A DNA stretch of 7,399 bases from Opitutaceae bacterium (GTDB lineage Bacteria > Verrucomicrobiota > Verrucomicrobiae > Opitutales > Opitutaceae). Below the pieces are notes generated by a model that was given only the letters and a program-made list of their open reading frames with translations, was not told the DNA's origin and did not search any database. This document shows positions 1-4,591 of the stretch, piece by piece. The DNA lies in NCBI GenBank assembly GCA_031266495.1, contig JAISAX010000167.1, positions 1 through 7,399 of the forward strand, read 5' to 3'. A program made the translations under genes and the position numbers. How positions within the stretch are numbered: the stretch's first letter is position 1; the number at the start of each line of letters is the position of its first letter.

Positions 1-78
<78 letters not shown>

Positions 79-88
79 CTCTTTCCGG

Positions 89-1354
89 TTACGAAGTCAA
101 CGCGACGAGTTTCGCAACGTCGCAAAACGCCACATCCACCCGTCCGTGGACGAACGTCGTGTAACACACATAGCGGTCCTGCGCGCAAAACTGCGGATGC
201 GGATGCACATGATACCGCAGCAACGAATCCGGCGGATACTCCGAATGCGACACGATGTCCACCTCGCGCCCCGTGTGACGATTGATGAACACCACACGAA
301 ACACCCCCGTATGCGCCCCGGGGATACAATCGGCCACCAGCAACATCCCGTCCGCGCTCGCATGGGCGTGCGACACCGTGTCCGACGCCCACAGCAATTC
401 CGCGACGCGCTTCCCGGCGGACACGGAAACATCCACGCGAAACACCCCGCGCCCGTAATGCACATACCATACATACCGGCCCTCCGCTCCCCACCACTCG
501 TGCCCGTGCATCGAACGCTCGTCCCTGACCACGATCGGCTCGCTGCCCGAATAATTCCGGAGCGCGTCACGCACGACCGGCTTGCCCTGCGGGATTTGCG
601 GATCGGGAAAAACCGGTTCCGCCCGCCCGCCGCGGCGGATCAGCCACATGCGGTTGTTGTAACAATTCAGTTCGCACGTCAGCAGGTTCACCCAGAAATC
701 CTCCGCGATCAACTGCACGTCCGGGTCAACCGGGCTGAACTGCGTGTGGTCGATGCAACGGTCGAATTTTTCCCACAGCACAAACTCCCCGCCGTCGAGC
801 GGCACGTGGCCGACAAGCCACTCCGTCCCGAAATCCGCGTCCACGTTCAACGCCTTCCGGTCCGCGGAAAACGTCAGGTGCGTCGCCAGGCGCTGCGGAC
901 GGCGATTGCGCGCCAGTTCCTCGGGAAAACGGTTCACCGGCACCGGCTCCGTATCTGGCAAAGGACTACGCTTCCAGATCTCCAGTCCGCTGCACCAGTA
1001 CGCCTCGCCCGTCGCGGCATCGACCATGGGCGATGCGTCCAGAAACATCGTCTCGGGGAAATGGCGCACCGTTCCCTCGACCAAATCGGCGACGGCCAGC
1101 GAACGCCCCAGGTTGGCGCTGCCCGCCGGCGGAAACGCGCAATAGAACCAGAAAAAACGTCCGTCGCCGCTCAGGCTCGTGTTCACGAAATAAAACGTCT
1201 GCTGGAACGGAGCCACTCGCGTTTTGAGCAAAAAACTTTCGACCCCCGAAACCGGGTCCTTCCACGAATGAAAAAGGCCGGATTCCACAAAATGGTTTCC
1301 GGCGGGAGCGGCGGGAGTGGCGGGAAAATTTAAAATTTTCGTTGACATGTACAT
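89..1354 (-). CDS. Oligogalacturonate lyase-like beta-propeller protein (PL22 type)
   Basis: A 421-residue protein resembling oligogalacturonate lyase (PL22), a cytoplasmic seven-bladed beta-propeller that cleaves short unsaturated oligogalacturonides by beta-elimination using a metal ion. From memory of the enterobacterial enzyme, the matching blocks are RMWLI (R235), HEWW (H285), SHAHASADG (H329) and HPHP (H384, H386). These correspond to the catalytic Arg and His and to three His metal ligands. The fourth metal ligand, a Gln three residues before HPH in the known enzyme, is Tyr381 here, with His382 beside it. Blade-like repeats such as HLTFSADRK (159-167) and HTQFSPVDP (203-211) are visible. 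No signal peptide is seen, which fits a cytoplasmic role. Two in-frame ATGs (1354 and 1348) are possible; the second is better spaced from an AAAAG that could serve as a weak ribosome site. The gene is divergent from the LacI-type regulator and probably controlled by it. Fold and family are fairly sure; the exact substrate is not. Confidence 0.82.
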   Translation of the reverse strand: MYMSTKILNFPATPAAPAGNHFVESGLFHSWKDPVSGVESFLLKTRVAPFQQTFYFVNTSLSGDGRFFWFYCAFPPAGSANLGRSLAVADLVEGTVRHFPETMFLDASPMVDAATGEAYWCSGLEIWKRSPLPDTEPVPVNRFPEELARNRRPQRLATHLTFSADRKALNVDADFGTEWLVGHVPLDGGEFVLWEKFDRCIDHTQFSPVDPDVQLIAEDFWVNLLTCELNCYNNRMWLIRRGGRAEPVFPDPQIPQGKPVVRDALRNYSGSEPIVVRDERSMHGHEWWGAEGRYVWYVHYGRGVFRVDVSVSAGKRVAELLWASDTVSHAHASADGMLLVADCIPGAHTGVFRVVFINRHTGREVDIVSHSEYPPDSLLRYHVHPHPQFCAQDRYVCYTTFVHGRVDVAFCDVAKLVALTS

Positions 1355-1357
1355 CTT

Positions 1358-1385
1358 TTGAAAAAAACCTGATTCAGCGTTAAAT
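1358..1385 (+). promoter_or_regulatory. Candidate sigma70-type promoter for the LacI-family gene
   Basis: TTGAAA (1358-1363) and TTAAAT (1380-1385) are separated by 16 bases and resemble -35 and -10 elements. Transcription would begin near 1392, giving a leader of about 85 bases before the ATG at 1477. The -10 element lies inside the operator-like palindrome, so autorepression is plausible. This is a consensus match by eye only. Confidence 0.4.
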
Positions 1386-1387
1386 CA
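1370..1387. promoter_or_regulatory. Candidate LacI-family operator in the divergent intergenic region
   Basis: The 18-bp sequence TGATTCAGCGTTAAATCA is an imperfect palindrome centred on a CpG. The left half (TGATTCAGC) and the reverse complement of the right half (TGATTTAAC) agree at 7 of 9 positions. LacI/GalR-family proteins typically bind pseudo-palindromes of this size with a central CG. The site lies between the PL22-like gene and the regulator and covers the regulator's likely -10 element. Binding could therefore repress both directions. That the neighbouring regulator binds here is an inference. Confidence 0.5.
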
Positions 1388-1430
1388 AGCAAACAAATTT
1401 GCCTCCCGAATCCTCGAATCTTCCCGAACC

Positions 1431-1466
1431 CGCCCGAACACCCGCCCGAACACCCGCCCGAACCCT
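1431..1466. repeat. Three tandem 12-bp repeats in the leader of the LacI-family gene
   Basis: Two exact copies of CGCCCGAACACC (1431-1442, 1443-1454) are followed by a third that differs only at its end (1455-1466). They sit between the candidate promoter and the ATG at 1477. If translated from an upstream TTG they would give a Thr-Pro-Ala-Arg repeat, but the regulator's DNA-binding domain begins right after ATG 1477. The repeats are therefore more likely untranslated leader. Confidence 0.8.
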
Positions 1467-1476
1467 TCCGGAAACC

Positions 1477-2601
1477 ATGCGAAAAACCACCCTCTCGGAC
1501 ATTGCCCGAAAACTCGGCATCAGCTCCTCCTCTGTCAGCAAGGCTCTCTCTGGCGGCACGGGCGGCGCCACGACACGCATCAGCCCCGACACCATGCGCC
1601 GCATCCAGGACGTTGCCCGCGAAATGAATTACCGGGGCAATTCCAGCGCCCGCGCCATGCGCTCCAACCGTTTCCAGAATATCGGCTTTTTTGATACACG
1701 CAAAAACACCACCGACTACTCGTTCACCGAGTCCATCCTCAGCGGCCTCTCCGAGTGCGCCGAACGCACGCACCAGAACATCGTCCTCATCCGCGTGCCC
1801 AGGCAGGACCGCGACCTTGTCGCCATCCCGCGCGCCCTCCGCGAAGAAGGCCTCGACGCGCTCATCATTGCCAACACCGGCATCATCGGCGCCGCCTTCC
1901 AGGAGGCCGTCGAGGCCAGCAACATCCCCGTCATTTATCTCAACGAAAAACGCCCGACCAACGCCGTTTATGTGAACGACGTCGTCAGCGGACGCATCGC
2001 AACCGCCCATCTGATCGAACGCGGTTTCCGTCGCATTGCCATGCTCGTCCCCTTCACCAGTGGTGGCCACTACGGCACCGTTGATCGCATCACCGGTTAT
2101 CTCGGCATCATGCGCGAAGCGGGCCGGGAGCCGCTCCTCAAGACCTTTACCCGTTCCACCTGGCGTTACGACACCCGCGAATGGCTCACCGACCCCGCCC
2201 AACGTCCGGACGCCATTTTTTGCGCCAACGACCACGTGGCGCTCATGCTTCAGCGCATCCTTTACGACCTGCGCATCCACATCCCTGGCGACATCGCCAT
2301 TGCCGGTTGTGACAGCGAACAACTCGCCCTCCATTCGCCCGTGCCGCTGACCTCGGTCGAAATCCCGTTCCGGCGGATGGGTTTCCGCGCCATGGAAATG
2401 GCGCTCAAATGTGTGAATCAAAAAACCAGGCGCGCCATTCCTTCGGTTATTTTCGAGCCGCGCCTGATTGTCCGGGAATCGACTATAAATTGTGCCGGCC
2501 TTTCCGCCCATCCGCGTTTCCACTTGCACGAAGACGAACCGCTTGATGTCGATCCGCTCACAATAAAAACAAGTCCTCCCGACCGCGATCCGGCTCAATA
2601 A
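1477..2601 (+). CDS. LacI/GalR-family transcriptional regulator
   Basis: A 374-residue sugar-responsive repressor. Residues 4-26 form the LacI-type helix-turn-helix (TTLSDIARKLGISSSSVSKA), and residues 49-66 hold the NY...SARAMRSNR hinge that contacts the operator minor groove. From about 68 to 335 a periplasmic-binding-protein-like effector domain follows, with the typical IFCANDHVAL (247-256) and GDIAIAGCDS (271-280) motifs. A tail of about 35 residues, rich in Pro and acidic residues, extends past the usual end. I chose ATG 1477 because the helix-turn-helix starts immediately after it, as is normal in the family. An upstream in-frame TTG at 1399 would add 26 low-complexity residues. The ligand cannot be read from the sequence. 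Being divergent from a PL22-like gene and upstream of a glycoside hydrolase suggests a plant-polysaccharide-derived sugar. The candidate operator at 1370-1387 suggests it controls itself and the divergent gene. Confidence 0.95.
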   Translation: MRKTTLSDIARKLGISSSSVSKALSGGTGGATTRISPDTMRRIQDVAREMNYRGNSSARAMRSNRFQNIGFFDTRKNTTDYSFTESILSGLSECAERTHQNIVLIRVPRQDRDLVAIPRALREEGLDALIIANTGIIGAAFQEAVEASNIPVIYLNEKRPTNAVYVNDVVSGRIATAHLIERGFRRIAMLVPFTSGGHYGTVDRITGYLGIMREAGREPLLKTFTRSTWRYDTREWLTDPAQRPDAIFCANDHVALMLQRILYDLRIHIPGDIAIAGCDSEQLALHSPVPLTSVEIPFRRMGFRAMEMALKCVNQKTRRAIPSVIFEPRLIVRESTINCAGLSAHPRFHLHEDEPLDVDPLTIKTSPPDRDPAQ

Positions 2602-2663
2602 TAGTCTTTTTCCGATTTTCCGTTTTTTTCTCCACCCACATTTTCTCCCCACACATATATATC

Positions 2664-3470
2664 ATGAAAACAATACGCACACATATTGTCTCTACGCTCG
2701 CGGCTGCCTTGCTCGTCTTTGGTGCCGCTTTTACTGCCAATGCCAATGATCAAACCGTAACCGTTACTCTGGATACGATTTCCTCTACTCCGGATAATAC
2801 TGCCTATTTTACCCGAGGATCTGCTCAAGGCGATATAGCATGGAGCGCGAGTCGATATTTCACGCAGGTATTTCGTCCTGATGCCGATTTTATTCTGGAC
2901 AAGTTCGCAATACAAATCAGAGGCGACTTCAGTAGTGGTTCTGTTCTTGCAGGTAATGCGCAAAACGTTGTCCTCAGCGGACTGAAGATTACGGTCTCTC
3001 TTGTAGCTTTTAGTGAGGATCTTTTGTCGGCCACAACGTCTTCAGATATTGGAGGATCCCTGATCTCTGCTTTCAAGGACGGATGGACAGCAACAGGAAC
3101 CCTCCCCGATAATTTGCCAACGGAAACAGCAGGAAGTTATTTCACCTTCGACCTGCCCAATACCACATTGAAAGCCGGTACTATATACGGACTTACTCTT
3201 CATATGGAAACACAAACGGGCAACTGGACTCAAACGGTCCCGCTTTCATGGGTAAACGGAACTATTGCTAACACCAGCACGAATAACAATATCTGGAGTG
3301 CCGTAGTTATCAAAAGCGACGATACCTGGTCAAAGCAAGGGTTTAACAGTTGTGTTTATATAATTGCGGCCCCTGCAGCCCCCATCCCTGAGCCGGCTAC
3401 CTGTGCCCTGATTTTTGCCCTCATCTGCGGACCGCTCCTGTTCTGGCGCAGCCTCGCCCGTCGGAAATAA
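2664..3470 (+). CDS. PEP-CTERM sorting-domain protein, exported
   Basis: A 268-residue exported protein. The N-terminus has a basic start (MKTIRTH), a hydrophobic stretch (residues 8-24) and a likely signal peptidase site after ANA (25-27). The C-terminus is a classic PEP-CTERM signal: Pro-Glu-Pro at 242-244, a hydrophobic helix at about 245-261, and a basic tail ending RSLARRK. Such signals are recognised by an exosortase system that releases or anchors proteins at the envelope, often with exopolysaccharide. The middle (about 30-235) is Thr/Ser-rich and beta-strand-like; I do not recognise a catalytic domain, and it may be a structural or carbohydrate-binding module. The leader (2602-2663) is pyrimidine-rich without a Shine-Dalgarno site. 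The gene is AT-richer than its GC-rich flanks. It starts 62 bases after the regulator, so readthrough is possible. No exosortase gene lies in the window. Confidence 0.88.
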   Translation: MKTIRTHIVSTLAAALLVFGAAFTANANDQTVTVTLDTISSTPDNTAYFTRGSAQGDIAWSASRYFTQVFRPDADFILDKFAIQIRGDFSSGSVLAGNAQNVVLSGLKITVSLVAFSEDLLSATTSSDIGGSLISAFKDGWTATGTLPDNLPTETAGSYFTFDLPNTTLKAGTIYGLTLHMETQTGNWTQTVPLSWVNGTIANTSTNNNIWSAVVIKSDDTWSKQGFNSCVYIIAAPAAPIPEPATCALIFALICGPLLFWRSLARRK

Positions 3471-3498
3471 ATATACTTGATTTCCTGGTATGGATTCC

Positions 3499-3540
3499 GG
3501 GGGGGGGGGACGCAGCATCCCCCCTCCCCCCCCCCCCCCC
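3499..3540 (+). terminator. G-run/C-run inverted repeat downstream of the PEP-CTERM gene
   Basis: Eleven G (3499-3509), a 9-base spacer, six C (3519-3524), one T and fifteen C (3526-3540) lie 28 bases past the PEP-CTERM stop codon. In RNA the G run could pair with the C runs to form a very stable hairpin of up to 11 pairs, including one G-U. It may block readthrough, but no U tract follows, so it is not a canonical intrinsic terminator. The runs are also prone to slippage and length miscalling. Confidence 0.4.
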
Positions 3541-3565
3541 CACACACACACACACACGCACACAC
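3541..3565. repeat. CA dinucleotide microsatellite
   Basis: Eight CA units plus a C (3541-3557), one interrupting G (3558), then CACACAC (3559-3565), directly joined to the preceding C run. It lies about 70-95 bases upstream of the pseudopilin start codon. Slipped-strand changes here would alter promoter spacing rather than the reading frame. Confidence 0.85.
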
Positions 3566-3569
3566 CATT

Positions 3570-3580
3570 GCGAAGCCCCT
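3570..3580 (-). repeat. Possible REP half-site fragment
   Basis: GCGAAGCCCCT is identical over 11 bases to the reverse complement of 4457-4467, the left arm of the REP-like palindrome before the hydrolase gene. It abuts the CA repeat and lacks the other arm. It may be a decayed REP element or chance similarity. Confidence 0.3.
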
Positions 3581-3634
3581 GTATTTTGCCTTCTGTTCAA
3601 TAAATTCAAACTGCCCTTAACCACCGATATAATT

Positions 3635-4351
3635 ATGACTATCCCGACATCCCCATGTTCCGGTGTCAGCAGACACCGTGCGTTCACGTTAATAGAGCTG
3701 CTGGCCGTAATTACCATTATTGGCATTCTGGCGGCGATTATCATTCCCGTGGCGGGCAAGGTGCGCAAGTCCGCGTATAAGGCCACTTGCCTCTCCAATC
3801 TCCGCCAGCTCAGCCTCGTATGGCGACTGCAAGTGGACGAGAACCGGGGGATAATGCCTTTTAATTTCAAGGCTGACGGAGAGGGTCTCAATGGCCATAA
3901 TAATTATATGTCTTTTCTCGGCACATTTCCCGAGAACAGAAAAATCCTTAATTGTCCCGGGTATGTGCAGTTATATAACATAAGTGCCGACACGCTGGCG
4001 GGCAAACACTATGACAATGGCTTTTTTCAGGCATTTTATACATATGCGACCAATCGGGATCTCAATCGACATCAGGGAGATGCCACAGATGTTAAACGGT
4101 CTGTCGAATCTGTTATCTCGCCAGCCAAAACGGTTCTTATGGGCGACGGGTACAAGCAGACAGCGGAAGAAAATACGTGGAATCTTATCGGTTCGGGGAG
4201 AAATCCCGGAAACCCCGTTGCCCCGCACGACGGCCTGGTTAATATATCCTTTGTTGACGGACATGTGGAGTCACGCAAAGAGAAAGATCCTCTGATAATG
4301 ACAACTACGTACGATACCGCGACATATTTATTCTGGTTTGGTGAAAATTAA
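3635..4351 (+). CDS. Prepilin-like protein with H-X9-DG C-terminal motif
   Basis: A 238-residue type II secretion/type IV pilin-like protein. A short basic leader ends at RHRA, followed by FTLIELLAVITIIGILAAI (17-35), the prepilin cleavage/methylation signature. Cleavage would fall between A16 and F17, and E21 is the conserved Glu at mature position 5. Residue -1 is Ala rather than the usual Gly, a substitution I believe also occurs in this bacterial group. Near the C-terminus, H198 is followed by nine residues and D208-G209, the H-X9-DG motif of large pseudopilin-like families in Verrucomicrobia, Planctomycetes and Lentisphaerae. ILNCPG (104-109) is another block typical of these proteins. 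Their role is not established; assembly into a surface or periplasmic pseudopilus, or aid to secretion of polysaccharide-degrading enzymes, is inference. ATG 3635 is the only usable start before the signature and has no Shine-Dalgarno site. Base composition is AT-richer than the downstream hydrolase. Confidence 0.92.
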   Translation: MTIPTSPCSGVSRHRAFTLIELLAVITIIGILAAIIIPVAGKVRKSAYKATCLSNLRQLSLVWRLQVDENRGIMPFNFKADGEGLNGHNNYMSFLGTFPENRKILNCPGYVQLYNISADTLAGKHYDNGFFQAFYTYATNRDLNRHQGDATDVKRSVESVISPAKTVLMGDGYKQTAEENTWNLIGSGRNPGNPVAPHDGLVNISFVDGHVESRKEKDPLIMTTTYDTATYLFWFGEN

Positions 4352-4410
4352 ACTACAGGAAGATCGTCTTGAAAACCCCTTTTCCCAATCAATCAATCCA
4401 GCGAACCAAC

Positions 4411-4430
4411 CGCGAATGAACGCGAATAAA
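4411..4430. repeat. Two tandem 10-bp intergenic repeats
   Basis: CGCGAATGAA (4411-4420) is followed directly by CGCGAATAAA (4421-4430), differing at one base. The copies sit between the pseudopilin gene and the REP-like pair. Function is unknown. Confidence 0.6.
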
Positions 4431-4454
4431 TCACTGCTGTTCCGCGGCTCGACC

Positions 4455-4533
4455 GTAGGGGCTTCGCTTGCGAAGCCCGCCTCGGCAAGATGAACACATG
4501 CCCAATTCCCGGGCGTCGCAAGCGACCCCCTAC
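4455..4533. repeat. Inverted pair of GTAG-headed REP-like palindromes (BIME-like)
   Basis: The left element begins GTAG and then forms a perfect 9-bp stem, GGGCTTCGC (4459-4467) and GCGAAGCCC (4470-4478), with a TT loop. The right element (4511-4533) is its near-exact inverse. It ends CCCCCTAC, which reads GTAGGGGG on the minus strand, and it has its own GTCGC/GCGAC stem (4515-4519, 4522-4526) flanked by GGG and CCC. A GTAG foot followed by a short palindrome, in inverted pairs, is the hallmark of REP elements moved by RAYT transposases. No RAYT gene is present here, so the element would be non-autonomous. It lies in the 240-base gap between the pseudopilin and hydrolase genes and may stop readthrough or stabilise the upstream mRNA 3' end. 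Confidence 0.7.
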
Positions 4534-4549
4534 ATGAACGTCGTCTGCG

Positions 4550-4565
4550 CAAAAATGCATTTTTG
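4550..4565. promoter_or_regulatory. Perfect 16-bp palindrome upstream of the glycoside hydrolase
   Basis: CAAAAATGCATTTTTG is self-complementary over all 16 bases and ends 26 bases before the hydrolase ATG. It could be a dimeric regulator site or a small hairpin ending in a T run, which could weakly terminate upstream transcription. It does not resemble the CpG-centred palindrome at 1370-1387, so a different protein would be expected to bind it. Confidence 0.4.
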
Positions 4566-4591
4566 AACGGTCCTTGTACTATTTATTATTT

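Noticed and set aside
1301..1327. Three 9-bp GGCGGGA-type repeats
   Set aside because: They lie inside the start of the PL22-like gene and encode a short Pro/Ala-rich stretch, so they are adequately explained as low-complexity coding sequence.
146..1333. 395-codon plus-strand open frame opposite the PL22-like gene
   Set aside because: It is rich in Arg, His and Pro with no recognisable motif, while the opposite strand encodes a clear PL22-like protein. It is an antisense shadow of GC-rich coding DNA.
1431..1466. Short tandem repeats as a CRISPR array
   Set aside because: The units are 12 bases and contiguous, with no spacers; no other array-like pattern occurs in the window.
1399..1476. TTG start adding 26 residues to the regulator
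   Set aside because: The added residues are a Thr-Pro-Ala-Arg repeat made by the 12-bp DNA repeats, and LacI-family proteins normally begin just before the helix-turn-helix, as from ATG 1477.
1330..2652. 440-codon minus-strand open frame opposite the regulator
   Set aside because: It covers the whole LacI-family gene and the divergent promoter region and reads as low-complexity Gly/Ala/Asp sequence without a family match; an antisense shadow.
3605..3633. TTCAAA and TATAAT with 17-base spacing before the pseudopilin gene
   Set aside because: The match is good, but transcription would start about 5 bases inside the gene, with no other start codon before the prepilin signature. It is probably chance AT-rich start context.
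4574..4591. TTG start adding six residues to the hydrolase
   Set aside because: ATG 4592 gives a complete signal peptide and is the stronger codon; neither has a supporting ribosome site, so the difference stays small and unresolved.
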